From positions 1 through 64,000 of the forward strand of contig CADAHS010000008.1 in assembly GCA_902787825.1 (NCBI GenBank): a stretch of 64,000 nucleotides of DNA, written 5' to 3'. The DNA comes from an uncultured Ruminococcus sp. (GTDB lineage Bacteria > Bacillota > Clostridia > Oscillospirales > Ruminococcaceae). The notes beneath the pieces were generated by a model. The model was not told the DNA's origin, ran no database searches, and saw only the letters and a program-made list of their open reading frames with translations. Positions 16,995 through 25,871 of the stretch are shown here, one piece after another. Positions within the stretch are counted from its first letter, which is position 1; each line of letters begins with the position of its first letter. Position numbers and translations under genes: made by a program.

Positions 16995-18749
16995 ATGAAT
17001 ATCTTTTCAATATCTACCCTGTGCGGAGGACTTGCATTCTTCCTGTTCGGTATGCACGTTATGTCACAGAGTTTGGAGAAGATCGCAGGCGGCAAGCTGG
17101 AAGCGACGCTCAAAAAAATGACCTCCAATCCATTCAAGAGCCTTGCCCTTGGTGCCGGTATAACTATCGCTGTTCAGTCCTCGTCGGCTATGACGGTCAT
17201 GCTCGTTGGACTTGTCAATTCGGGCATCATGCAGCTTGAACAGACAGTCGGTGTGATCATGGGTTCAAACATCGGTACAACGCTGACAGCATGGCTGCTC
17301 AGTACCGCCGGCATCGAGAGTGATAACATCTTCATATCAATGCTCAAACCTGAAAACTTTGCTCCTATCGTTGCTCTTATCGGCATCATCATGATAATGA
17401 TGAGCAAAAAGAAAAAGCGTCAGGACATCGGCACGATCATGGTGGGCTTTGCAGTGCTTATGTATGGTATGGAGCTGATGAAGGGCGCAGTTTCACCGCT
17501 TGCGCAAACAGAGGGCTTTACCAAGCTGCTGACTGCCTTTGAAAACCCGCTTCTCAGCGTTCTGTTCGGCGCTGTGTTCACAGGTATTATACAGTCCTCA
17601 GCAGCATCGGTGGGCATTTTGCAGGCACTTTCATTGACAGGTGCGATATCCTATAAAATGGCTATCCCGATCATTATGGGACAGAATATCGGCACCTGTG
17701 TTACAGCGCTGATCTCATCAATCGGTGTCAACAAGAACGCAAAGCGTGTGACGGTAGTACATATGATGTTCAATTTTATCGGCACTGTCATTTGTATGAC
17801 TCTATTCTTCGGCATCAACGCACTCATTCATTTAAGCTTTGTGGACAAGCCTATCGGCGTTGTGGAGATCGCCGCTGTCCATTCGATATTCAACATCTTT
17901 ACCACGCTGATACTTCTGCCGTTCACCGACCAGCTCGTAAAGCTTGCAAAGAAGCTTGTCCCTGATGCAAAGGGAAAAGAAACAAGTGTACTGCTTGATA
18001 AGCGTCTGATCTCCACGCCTCCCATTGCAGTGTCCCAGTGCAGGGAAAGGACCATAGAAATGGCGCTTGGTGCGAAGCAGGCGCTTCAGCAGGCTCTGAC
18101 AGCTATGTTTGACATCAACGAAAAGGCTGTGCTCAGCGTTGAGGAGAAGGAGCAGATGCTTGATGAGATGGAGGATAAACTGTCAACGTTCCTGCTGGAG
18201 CTTTCCTCGGTCAGCCTTACCGATCATGACAGCCGTATAGTTACAGAACTTTTGCACTGTATCAGCGATTTTGAGCGCATCAGCGATCACGCTATCAATA
18301 TGATAGGGATAGGGCAGGAGATGAAACAAAACGATCAGACTTTCTCCCCGAATGCAAAAGCCGATTTTGCCACACTCTTTGCAGCGTTGACCGAGATATC
18401 TGAGATGACCGTGAAAGCATTTTCCGCTGATGATACAGCCATAGCTTTTGATGTTGAACCTCTTGAGGAGGTCATAGATGATCTCACCCAAAGGATAAGA
18501 GATAAGCATATCCAAAGGCTTCGCAAAGGCGAATGCAGTGCAGAGCTCGGCGTTTATCTGTCAGATCTGCTGATAAACTGTGAGAGGGTGTCTGACCATT
18601 GCTCTAATATAGCAGTGTCCATCATTCAGATCTCAAAGTCCAATATGAACAGCCACGATTATCTGAGCGGCTTGAAAGCGGAACGTTCTGCGCAGTTTAT
18701 AGAAAGCTATACTGCTTACGGACGCAAATACAGACTTGCAGCTGAATAA
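16995..18749 (+). CDS. Na/Pi cotransporter family protein with PhoU-like domain
   Basis: A 584-residue protein. The N-terminal half (about 1-320) holds two inverted Na/Pi-cotransporter repeats with the QSS motifs (AVQSSSAMTVM and GIIQSSAASVGI). The C-terminal half (about 345-570) is helical and PhoU-like. The family (NptA-like) imports phosphate with sodium and the PhoU part is thought to regulate it. GGAGG lies eight bases before the ATG. It follows the Na/Ca antiporter by 16 bases in the same operon as the two-component pair. A terminator is at 18932-18965. Confidence 0.93.
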   Translation: MNIFSISTLCGGLAFFLFGMHVMSQSLEKIAGGKLEATLKKMTSNPFKSLALGAGITIAVQSSSAMTVMLVGLVNSGIMQLEQTVGVIMGSNIGTTLTAWLLSTAGIESDNIFISMLKPENFAPIVALIGIIMIMMSKKKKRQDIGTIMVGFAVLMYGMELMKGAVSPLAQTEGFTKLLTAFENPLLSVLFGAVFTGIIQSSAASVGILQALSLTGAISYKMAIPIIMGQNIGTCVTALISSIGVNKNAKRVTVVHMMFNFIGTVICMTLFFGINALIHLSFVDKPIGVVEIAAVHSIFNIFTTLILLPFTDQLVKLAKKLVPDAKGKETSVLLDKRLISTPPIAVSQCRERTIEMALGAKQALQQALTAMFDINEKAVLSVEEKEQMLDEMEDKLSTFLLELSSVSLTDHDSRIVTELLHCISDFERISDHAINMIGIGQEMKQNDQTFSPNAKADFATLFAALTEISEMTVKAFSADDTAIAFDVEPLEEVIDDLTQRIRDKHIQRLRKGECSAELGVYLSDLLINCERVSDHCSNIAVSIIQISKSNMNSHDYLSGLKAERSAQFIESYTAYGRKYRLAAE

Positions 18750-19101
18750 ATGCAAATGAGCTGATTCTGCGCAATCATCGGGGGAACGCTCCGGTACCCG
18801 GGCTTTATGTCGGTCAGCGGCAAATGGAAGAACAGATCCGTCAACATCGTCACATACGACATCGAAGCATTAAGTCATTGCCAACGGGTGATCCGCATAA
18901 GTGATAAAATTTCAAAACTGCATAAGAAAAGCCGATGCCTGTTTTTAAGCAAGCATCGGTTTTTTGCTGCTTATAGCTGAAGCAAAGTTCTACAAAACAA
19001 AGCTGTGTATTTTGTGCAAGCCTACAAATATCACCTTGCCGACCATATATCATACCTCCGGTTTGTTTATACTTATGAAAACAATTTTCGGAGGGATAAA
19101 A
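18750..19101 (+). other. Intergenic region with terminator
   Basis: Apart from the terminator at 18932-18965 nothing is recognisable. The GC-rich piece at about 18775-18880 has short open stretches but no plausible gene. It might be decayed coding sequence. Confidence 0.4.
18932..18965 (+). terminator. Terminator of the two-component/transporter operon
   Basis: CCGATGCCTG pairs with CAAGCATCGG across an eight-base loop and runs into six T residues. The terminator at 41.2 kb has a nearly identical stem. Confidence 0.85.
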
Positions 19102-20406
19102 ATGAAAAAGATGATCTCACTTATCTTGACCGCCTTGATGCTCACCGCCTGCGCAAGTGCACCAAGCGAGGTCCAAAAGGAAAATGATGTGCTTGACAGC
19201 GTAAGCGAGGTGCAAAGCGCAGGACCCTACCGCCCGCCGACAAGCTCACAAAGCAAGCCTGAGAGCAGCCTTGAATTTGATACCCTTGAGAATATCCGCA
19301 AAAACTGTCAGAGCGAGAATAAGTCCAACGCCGGCAATGTCACTGTCAAAAACGTCCGTGTCAGCGAAGGGCAGAAAATGCCCGTGTACAAACTTGGCAA
19401 GTGCTTTGAAAACACCGAGGACATCGGCGGCTTTATCAAGGAATTTTACGGCGAGGATCTGAACGAGAACAAGTCAAAGCTCTCCTGGAGTAAGGACGGT
19501 CACAGCGAGTATTTCCCCGAGTCGCCCGACAGATACACCGTAGATACCGACTGCAAGGGTGCGCTGCAATATCGTTTCGATGAAAAAGGTGCGATATATG
19601 CGTCCGTGAGTGCCTGCGGTCAGTTTGTAGCCGACACTCCGGGCTGCTGGGAGCATCAGGTCGCAGGCGGAGAGCTTGTCAGCACAGTTGACATCGCAGC
19701 AGGGGAGAAGCCCGATGACACCCCCTACAAAATGTATGACGGCGGCTCGGTGACTGTCAGCAGAGCTATCCAAAGAGCGCAAACGCAGGTCAACAAGTAT
19801 CTGAAAATGGTCTATACCGATAAAATGACCTGCCGTGTGAACAAGGTCGAGATAAGAAAAATGCAGGACGGTGCCTGCGGCTTTGAGATATACTTTGAGT
19901 TTATAGATGCGCAGGGCTGCATCATACTTACCAATCAGATATACGCTGACGACAGCGGGAGCTTCGACAACGGGAGCAAGCCTTTGATATCCCGCAATAT
20001 CGCTGTTGCCTGGGTGTTTGATTCAAAAGAAAAGATAAATTTCTTTTCTCTCAATACCATACCTTTGCAATCCGAAATTGTAACAGACGCACAAAAGCTG
20101 CTCACCTACAAAAGCGCTCTTGACTGTGTCCACAGACAGCTTGCGCAGTCGGTATTGTATGACCTTGACAGCGCTGTTCTTGAATATGTCGTGACCTTCC
20201 CTGCAAAAAGCGGCGTGATACGCCGTGACAAGAACGCAGAATTGGTCGGCTTTGACGAACGTGAGTACCTTCACCGCAAGGACTGTGATGCCTATCTGCG
20301 TCCCTGCTGGGTGTTCAAAGACTACTCGAAAAACGACGGACACGAGGCTGTCATTGGCGGTCTGATACTTGTCGATGCCCTCACAGGTGATGTGTATGTT
20401 TATTAG
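19102..20406 (+). CDS. Lipoprotein of a three-gene membrane cluster
   Basis: A 434-residue exported lipoprotein. The signal peptide ends in a lipobox (LMLTAC), then a Ser/Pro-rich linker and a large mixed domain of about 380 residues without a family I recognise. The C-terminus (VIGGLILVDALTGDVYVY) resembles the ends of PepSY-like or regulatory extracellular domains. GGAGGG lies seven bases before ATG at 19102. It overlaps the first of two polytopic membrane protein genes. The three probably form one complex, with this as the external part. Confidence 0.75.
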   Translation: MKKMISLILTALMLTACASAPSEVQKENDVLDSVSEVQSAGPYRPPTSSQSKPESSLEFDTLENIRKNCQSENKSNAGNVTVKNVRVSEGQKMPVYKLGKCFENTEDIGGFIKEFYGEDLNENKSKLSWSKDGHSEYFPESPDRYTVDTDCKGALQYRFDEKGAIYASVSACGQFVADTPGCWEHQVAGGELVSTVDIAAGEKPDDTPYKMYDGGSVTVSRAIQRAQTQVNKYLKMVYTDKMTCRVNKVEIRKMQDGACGFEIYFEFIDAQGCIILTNQIYADDSGSFDNGSKPLISRNIAVAWVFDSKEKINFFSLNTIPLQSEIVTDAQKLLTYKSALDCVHRQLAQSVLYDLDSAVLEYVVTFPAKSGVIRRDKNAELVGFDEREYLHRKDCDAYLRPCWVFKDYSKNDGHEAVIGGLILVDALTGDVYVY

Positions 20407-21319
20407 ACAGCTGCGGTTTGATCTTAAAAAGAATATTTGCAGCGTGAATTTTGTCCTTGCGGTAACGGTCACACTTGCGCTTGCGATGTCGGGCAATTTC
20501 ACCGTTGATACAAATGCTGACAGACCTGCCTATAACTTTGTCCAGCTGCTTTTGAATACCGATAAAACGCTCTGGCAGTCCTCGCATTATTACTGCGATG
20601 CGTATATGTTCCTGCGTGGCTTTCGCAGCGAGTGGCAGGCGATATTTCTGCCTGCGGTCATGGGAATTGCCTGCGTACCGCAGATGTGCGACGAGATAAA
20701 TTCGGGAAACTTCCGCTTTAATATCTCACGCTGCACAAAGCGGACATATATACTTTCAAAGTTCGCTGCGGCAGCTCTCACAACGGTGCTTGTCATCTTC
20801 ACGGCATATTCGGTCTTTCTTGTCATCTGCACCGCCGTTTTCTCTGCACCGGGGGAGTATCTTTCCTCTCTCGGAGATGATAAACACAGCAGCTTTATCA
20901 GAGCCGAACTCAGCTTTTCCGATTTCCCTGCAAATGCGTTTTTTCATTCGGGCAGCAGGCTTCTGCTCGCCTTTTCAAGAACGCTGACCGCCTCGCTTTT
21001 TGCTGTGCTGCCCTGCCTTTTGTCAATGGTTATGGGAGCACTCACAGTTAATAAATTTGTGTCGCTGTCACTTCCCGTAATGTTTTATTTCGCCCTTTCG
21101 CATATCGCAGAGGACCTCGTCAACAAGGCTTTCGGCAGAGGCGAGGATATGCCGCTGATGCTGTTTTTTGAAGCGCCGTACCGCTTCGGCGAAGTTGAGG
21201 TGTGGCTGGAGCGTGACCTGAAAATACCTCTTTGGGCGATGTATCTGTATGTACTTGCCGTGATGATCCTGCTGTATTGTGCATTTTCAAAGTGCGTTAG
21301 AAAGAGGGTGCTGAGCTGA
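20396..21319 (+). CDS. Polytopic membrane protein A
   Basis: About 307 residues and six to seven hydrophobic segments, with an ABC-2-permease-like layout (FIRQLRFDLKKN before the first helix, a long external loop, then a helical bundle). ATG at 20396 lies inside the end of the lipoprotein gene and follows AGGTG by six bases. It resembles permeases of ABC exporters, but no ATPase is encoded next to it. Exact family not recognised. Confidence 0.7.
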   Translation: MFIRQLRFDLKKNICSVNFVLAVTVTLALAMSGNFTVDTNADRPAYNFVQLLLNTDKTLWQSSHYYCDAYMFLRGFRSEWQAIFLPAVMGIACVPQMCDEINSGNFRFNISRCTKRTYILSKFAAAALTTVLVIFTAYSVFLVICTAVFSAPGEYLSSLGDDKHSSFIRAELSFSDFPANAFFHSGSRLLLAFSRTLTASLFAVLPCLLSMVMGALTVNKFVSLSLPVMFYFALSHIAEDLVNKAFGRGEDMPLMLFFEAPYRFGEVEVWLERDLKIPLWAMYLYVLAVMILLYCAFSKCVRKRVLS

Positions 21320-22182
21320 TGAGATTTCTTCGTAAAAGCTGGTACTGTGCCCGCACGGCATATACGAACTGGCTGATCAATTACCGTATTCTTGTTCTTG
21401 GATTTGTGTTCATGTTTATGTTCACCTATTTCATCAAGCCCATGCAGGAGCTTTCCCGGGTTTTCGACACCCCGATGAACGTCCTCGAACCCTTCTGCGC
21501 CGTCGTCAACAGCCGAACCTTCCTGCCGCTTGTGATAATGGGGTATATGGTGCTTATCTCCGACTTTCCGAAACTGGGTGATTCAGCTGTATTCCTTCTT
21601 TTTCGCAGCGGAAGACTTCCCTGGCTGTTCGGACAGATAATATTCCTGTTCATGTCGGCGCTGACCTACATACTCTCTATCCTTTTTTCGTCAATGGCTT
21701 GTGTTGCCTCAAACAGCTTTATGCTCAATGCTTGGAGCCTTGTTCAGCGCAAATACTGGCTTGCCGACGATGTTATAAAGCAAACTCACCCTTTCGCAGG
21801 CATAGATGATTCCGTTCTGCGTCAGGTAAGACCTTATGAAGCGCTTGCTCACGGGATAGTGCTTGTCCTGCTTTTCGCTGTCGTTGTCGGCTGTGTGCAG
21901 CTCGTTTTCGCACTGCGCCAGAAGAAAGTCATCAGCGTCTTTATCAATGTTTCGGGCATAGCCGCAGGGCTGATAATGCTGATCGTGGATATAAAGATCA
22001 AGTGGGCTTTTCCTATCTCAAATGCCGTTTTCGCCTGGCACTGTCACGGTATGTTCAACTATGTGTTATTCCCCATACAGTATTCGTATATCTATTTTGT
22101 ATCGCTTATCGCAGCTTTGATAATATTGCTTTGGCCAATGGCAAAAAGCTGTTCGCTCTATGCAGCAGGCGGAACAGAGTAA
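21319..22182 (+). CDS. Polytopic membrane protein B
   Basis: A 287-residue protein with about six membrane segments that begins FLRKSWYCARTAYTNWL before the first helix, similar in layout to the preceding gene. Its ATG overlaps the previous stop by one base (TGATGA), so the two are translationally coupled. The pair may be heterodimeric permease-like subunits lacking a local ATPase. Two inverted repeats follow at 22.2-22.4 kb. Confidence 0.7.
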   Translation: MRFLRKSWYCARTAYTNWLINYRILVLGFVFMFMFTYFIKPMQELSRVFDTPMNVLEPFCAVVNSRTFLPLVIMGYMVLISDFPKLGDSAVFLLFRSGRLPWLFGQIIFLFMSALTYILSILFSSMACVASNSFMLNAWSLVQRKYWLADDVIKQTHPFAGIDDSVLRQVRPYEALAHGIVLVLLFAVVVGCVQLVFALRQKKVISVFINVSGIAAGLIMLIVDIKIKWAFPISNAVFAWHCHGMFNYVLFPIQYSYIYFVSLIAALIILLWPMAKSCSLYAAGGTE

Positions 22183-22224
22183 CGATATTGCCTTACCGCT
22201 GTGAAATGCAGCTCTGAAGCTGAC

Positions 22225-22255
22225 GGCGGGAGCCGTTTGTGTGGGACTCCCGCCG
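22225..22255. repeat. Hairpin GGCGGGAG/CTCCCGCC
   Basis: Eight-pair GC-rich stem with a loop of about 14 bases, 40 bases beyond the stop of membrane protein B. No T-run follows. It may terminate or stabilise that transcript. Confidence 0.5.
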
Positions 22256-22313
22256 AAATCGTTGTGCAATTTTTTGTCTGTTGCTGCATATCCTCTGCCC
22301 GGTCAGAACAGAT

Positions 22314-22362
22314 CAAGAGGCTCACCACAGCCGCCGATTCGCTGTGATAAGCCTCTCTTTGT
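22314..22362. terminator. Hairpin between convergent genes
   Basis: Outer arms AGAGGCT/AGCCTCT and inner arms CACAGC/GCTGTG form a long broken stem, followed on the plus strand by CTTTGTTTG. It lies between convergent genes and probably serves at least one of them. Confidence 0.5.
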
Positions 22363-22384
22363 TTGCCATATTGAAATTTGTCCG

Positions 22385-23350
22385 CTATGAAGTTTGCTGC
22401 TGCGCATCATCTTGCGTATCTTCATCTGTCCCCATACGCCGCAGCACAGCCGCAAGCACAGCCCCCGAGATATTGTGCCATACCGAGAATATAGCTCCCG
22501 GTACAGTAGCCATTGAAAGATCGGGGAACGCACTGCCTGCAAGCGAAGCGGCAAGACCCGAGTTCTGCATACCCACCTCGATAGCGACCGCCTTTTTTCT
22601 GGGAAGATCCATCCTGAAGATCATACCTGCAAGATATCCAAAAGCGTAGCCCAGAAGATTGTGCAGAATAACGACCGCAAATATGACCGCACCTGTTGAA
22701 AGTATCTTCTCGCTGTTGTGCGATACCACAGAAGCAATTATCACGCATATCGCAGCCACCGAAATGCTTGGCAGTATATCCTTTATCCTTTCGCATACCT
22801 TTGGCAGCAGCCTGCTTATAAGCATACCAAGACCTATCGGTACAACAACCACCTGGATCATAGAGATCATCATAGCCTTCACATCAACATCTACCGATGT
22901 GCTCAGGAAAAGATATGTCAGCGCAGGAGTCAGCAGCGGCGCAAGTACCGTGCTCACGCTTGTCATTCCGACCGAAAGACCTACATCACCCTTTGAGAGA
23001 TAAGTTATCACGTTGCTTGCAGTTCCGCCGGGGCAGGTGCCCACAAGCATCACACCCACCATCAAAGAACGCTCAAGCCCAAATGCCTTGCCAAGTGCAA
23101 ACGCCAGCAGCGGCATAATGACAAACTGAGCCGTGCAGCCGATCATGATGTCCCTGGGGCGTGAAAAAACAATGGCAAAGTCCGATAGCTTCATTGTAAG
23201 CCCCATTGCGAACATCACTATCATCAGCAGGTAATTTACCCAGCCTGTTTGTATCCACAGACAGCTTTTTGGCACAAACAAAGCAAGAGCCGCCGCAGCC
23301 AGCACGATAAATCCCATATATTTTCCTACAAAATTGCTTACCTTTTTCAA
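22385..23350 (-). CDS. Bile acid:sodium symporter family protein
   Basis: About 321 residues and nine or ten membrane segments of the BASS/ASBT fold. Visible signatures are FAMGLTMKLSDF, GTCPGGTASNVITYLSKGDVGLSVGMTSVST and the core EVGMQNSGLAASLA. Bacterial members carry organic anions such as bile acids or keto acids with sodium. The substrate here is unknown. The TTG at 23350 follows GAGGTG at a proper distance. The GTG at 23359 lies inside that ribosome binding site, so I prefer TTG. Confidence 0.9.
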   Translation of the reverse strand: MKKVSNFVGKYMGFIVLAAAALALFVPKSCLWIQTGWVNYLLMIVMFAMGLTMKLSDFAIVFSRPRDIMIGCTAQFVIMPLLAFALGKAFGLERSLMVGVMLVGTCPGGTASNVITYLSKGDVGLSVGMTSVSTVLAPLLTPALTYLFLSTSVDVDVKAMMISMIQVVVVPIGLGMLISRLLPKVCERIKDILPSISVAAICVIIASVVSHNSEKILSTGAVIFAVVILHNLLGYAFGYLAGMIFRMDLPRKKAVAIEVGMQNSGLAASLAGSAFPDLSMATVPGAIFSVWHNISGAVLAAVLRRMGTDEDTQDDAQQQTS

Positions 23351-23435
23351 ACCGAACACCTCAGTGCAGCACAGTTTTTTCCGAATTTGATTATATCACA
23401 TTTCTCGCAGCAGTGCAATAGGTGATACCCGCCGC

Positions 23436-23462
23436 AAAAAAACAGCCGGATCTCTCCGACTG
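23436..23462 (-). terminator. Terminator of the leftward nitrogen operon
   Basis: Reading leftward, CAGTCGGA pairs with TCCGGCTG across GAGA, followed by seven T residues. It lies 28 bases beyond the ANTAR gene. Confidence 0.85.
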
Positions 23463-23489
23463 CTGCCTTTGCCGATGTTATTGTTTCCC

Positions 23490-24068
23490 TCAGTTTTCCT
23501 CAACTATCTCCTGCGCCGCTGCACTTTTGGTGATACACCTGTCCATAGCAAGCTTTTCAATGAATTTGTGCGCATCGTCCTCACTCATTCCCTTTTGTGA
23601 GATAAGCAGCCACTTTGCCCTGTTTACAAGGCGTATCTCTTTCATTTTATCCTCCAGAGAAACAGACTTTTTCTCCAGCCTGCGCAGCCTTTCTCTCGTG
23701 CTTTCCAGCCAGTCGAACGCCTGCGCCACCATCTGCTTTGGCGACGGCTTAGGCAGAGTGTAGACCCCGTGCGGACAAACCCTGTCAAACACAGTCGGGT
23801 AGTATTCGCTTTTAACGAGCAAAAGCACAGCACAGCCCATACCTGCACTGCGGTCTATCGCCAGACTTATCCCGTCATCGTCGGGCAGAGGGACATTGAT
23901 TATCAGTATATCAAAGCTTCGGTCAAGAAGCCTTCGTTTTGCGCCGCCTACGCTTGTTTCAAGCTCGCATTCATAATGCCGTGAGCCGATAAGCTCGCCC
24001 AGAGCCTGATTGAACTTAGGCTGCGAGGAAACAGTCAGAACACTGTATCTGCGTTCTTTCAGCTGCAA
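23490..24068 (-). CDS. ANTAR-domain antiterminator with degenerate receiver
   Basis: A 192-residue AmiR/NasR-type regulator. Residues 1-120 have the receiver fold, but the phosphate-accepting Asp is Asn58 (ILIINVPLPDDDG) and the acidic pair near residue 15 is Ser-Ser, so it should not be phosphorylated in the usual way. Residues 110-140 are a charged coiled coil. Residues 140-190 are the ANTAR RNA-binding domain (RAKWLLISQKGMSEDDAHKFI). ANTAR proteins bind paired small hairpins in leaders and prevent terminator formation. It starts at TTG behind AGGAGGGA. Being last in the operon it probably controls, it may respond to glutamine or PII status through a partner, which is inference. Confidence 0.9.
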   Translation of the reverse strand: MQLKERRYSVLTVSSQPKFNQALGELIGSRHYECELETSVGGAKRRLLDRSFDILIINVPLPDDDGISLAIDRSAGMGCAVLLLVKSEYYPTVFDRVCPHGVYTLPKPSPKQMVAQAFDWLESTRERLRRLEKKSVSLEDKMKEIRLVNRAKWLLISQKGMSEDDAHKFIEKLAMDRCITKSAAAQEIVEEN

Positions 24069-24101
24069 TCCTATCCCTCCTTTGATGATCGTTTCATACT
24101 G

Positions 24102-24563
24102 TTAAAGGTCTTTGGCATAGCACACCGCACCGACGAGCTTGTCATACGGCGGATAGTTTTCGATAAGTTTGTAACCACGTTTTGTGTACATACCGACAGC
24201 CTCAGTCATCTGCGGTCTGGTCTGAAGTATCACTCTTGCAAAACCCTGCTCTTTGGCTTTTTGCTCAACAAGCTGCATCATTTTGCCTGCGATATGCTGT
24301 CTTCTGTATTCGGGCTGCACCCATACACGCTTTATTTCGGTGCTTTTGTCATCATATCTTTTCAAGCCTGCACAGCCTACAGCTTTACCGTCATCATAAG
24401 CTATAAGAACGTCAGGTATCTGAGCCGAAGCATTATACGGAACAAAGCCTTTGCGTTTGCTCACGCCGCCTACAAGGCTGCTGTAATAGTCCTCGGTTAT
24501 CTGATAGAACATCTGAAAGTCGCTGTTTGTAACGCTCGTCCACGTATATGTTATCTCACCCAT
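24102..24563 (-). CDS. GNAT-family N-acetyltransferase
   Basis: A 153-residue acetyltransferase. The acetyl-CoA binding motif is in the region VWVQPEYRRQHIAGKMM (the R/Q-x-x-G-x-A/G pattern), followed by QTRPQMTEAVGMYTKRGYKLI. The acceptor is unknown. It lies ten bases after glnA and 33 bases before the ANTAR gene, so it is part of the nitrogen operon. Acetylation of an amino acid or of one of the operon proteins would be guesses. Confidence 0.88.
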   Translation of the reverse strand: MGEITYTWTSVTNSDFQMFYQITEDYYSSLVGGVSKRKGFVPYNASAQIPDVLIAYDDGKAVGCAGLKRYDDKSTEIKRVWVQPEYRRQHIAGKMMQLVEQKAKEQGFARVILQTRPQMTEAVGMYTKRGYKLIENYPPYDKLVGAVCYAKDL

Positions 24564-24573
24564 TCAAAGCTCC

Positions 24574-25782
24574 TTATTTGCAGTAAATGTCGATAAGCCT
24601 CTGCGGCAGGAGGGCTTTGACAAAGCCGCTTTCGGCTGCCAGCTTTTTTGCTTGGGCAAGACTCTCGGGCAGGGTATCAAAGTCTTTTGTCACTGACTCG
24701 TCCGCACTGAACAGGTCAAAGTCCGCAACAGGCGGCAGATACAGATTATTATTTATGCCGTCAAGCCCTGCATAGATAAGCAGCGTGTACGCAAGATACG
24801 CATTGGCGGACGGGTCGGCGCTGCGCAGCTCTGCACGGCGGTATTCGCCCTTTGCCGCCGGTATTCGCACCAGCTGCGAACGATTCTCGCCCGACCACGA
24901 GATAAATCTTGGCGCCTTGAACTTTCCAAGACGCTCATACGATGCTTCGCACGGGTCGAGGAAACAGCTTATGTCCCTGATGTTTTTCATGATCCCGGCA
25001 ATGACCGAAGGCAGCATCGTGTGATGCTTGTCACTGTTCACCGAGATGTTGATGTGAAAAGCGTTTCCCGGCTTGTCTTTGAGAGGCTTGGGAGAGAAAT
25101 TTGCGTACAGCCCGTTTGAGTGTGCGACTGTTTTTACCACAGTCTTGTAGGACATCACATCGTCCGCAGCAGTCAAAGGGTCAGCGTAGTGGAAATCGAT
25201 CTTGTTTTGTCCCGGACCTTCCTCGTGGTGCGAGCTTTCAGGCGTAATACCCATCTGTTCAAGATGAAGGCATATCTGCCGTCTGATGTTCTCACCCTTG
25301 TCCTCAGGTGCGATGTCCATATAGCCGGCATTGTCGTAGGTGATAGTCGTAGGGTTGTCATTTTCGTCAAGCTTGAACAGATAAAACTCCAGCGCCGAGC
25401 CGAACGAGAACTCGATGCCCTGCTGCTTTGCGTCCTGCACCGCCCTGACGAGCAGACTTCTTGTGTCGCACTCAAACGGCTGACCGTCCGGCTTTTTTAT
25501 CGAGCAGTACATTCTCACGACTCTGCCATGCTCAGGCCGCCACGGCAGGACCGACAGCGTGTCAGGATCGGGAAAGAGCATAAGATCGCTTCTTGCTTCG
25601 TTTCCAAAGCCCCTTACGGCAGATGCGTCAAAGCCAATGCCCTGCTCAAAAGCTCTTTCAAGCTCAGACGGCATGATCGAGATGTTCTTTTGCTTGCCGT
25701 AAACATCGCAGAAAGCAAGCCTGATGAATTTAACATCTTCCTCTGCGGTATACTGGATTATTTCCTGCGGTGTGTATTTCAT
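24574..25782 (-). CDS. glnA: Glutamine synthetase, type I
   Basis: A 402-residue GSI that makes glutamine from glutamate, ammonia and ATP. Visible are the N-terminal beta-grasp domain (KFIRLAFCDVYGKQKNIS), EGPGQNKIDFHYADP, GNAFHINISV and ENRSQLVRIPAA followed by RRAELRSADPSANAYLA. It is shorter than the usual 440-470 residues of GSI, mainly through a compact C-terminus, so it resembles GSI-alpha-like forms. ATG at 25782 has AGGAGG eight bases upstream. The 89-base gap before it carries heptamer-like repeats. It is the last catalytic gene of the glutamate-synthase operon, so the GS-GOGAT cycle is encoded in one transcript. Confidence 0.94.
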   Translation of the reverse strand: MKYTPQEIIQYTAEEDVKFIRLAFCDVYGKQKNISIMPSELERAFEQGIGFDASAVRGFGNEARSDLMLFPDPDTLSVLPWRPEHGRVVRMYCSIKKPDGQPFECDTRSLLVRAVQDAKQQGIEFSFGSALEFYLFKLDENDNPTTITYDNAGYMDIAPEDKGENIRRQICLHLEQMGITPESSHHEEGPGQNKIDFHYADPLTAADDVMSYKTVVKTVAHSNGLYANFSPKPLKDKPGNAFHINISVNSDKHHTMLPSVIAGIMKNIRDISCFLDPCEASYERLGKFKAPRFISWSGENRSQLVRIPAAKGEYRRAELRSADPSANAYLAYTLLIYAGLDGINNNLYLPPVADFDLFSADESVTKDFDTLPESLAQAKKLAAESGFVKALLPQRLIDIYCK

Positions 25783-25810
25783 AGTTATCCTCCTGGTTCG
25801 GATGTCAGAA

Positions 25811-25868
25811 ATAAGTGTAAGAGGTAAGATAGATCTCCTGCCTCTTGCTTCCTGCATCTGAGATCTTG
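25811..25868. repeat. Heptamer-related degenerate repeat
   Basis: The gap between glnA and the GXGXG subunit gene contains variants of a seven-base unit (TCTTACA/TCTTACC on one strand, GTAAGAG on the other) like those at 30.9-31.0 kb and 63.9 kb. Confidence 0.5.
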
Positions 25869-25871
25869 CTT

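Noticed and set aside
25120..25827. 235-codon rightward frame opposite glnA
   Set aside because: Antisense shadow of conserved glutamine synthetase sequence with no independent support.
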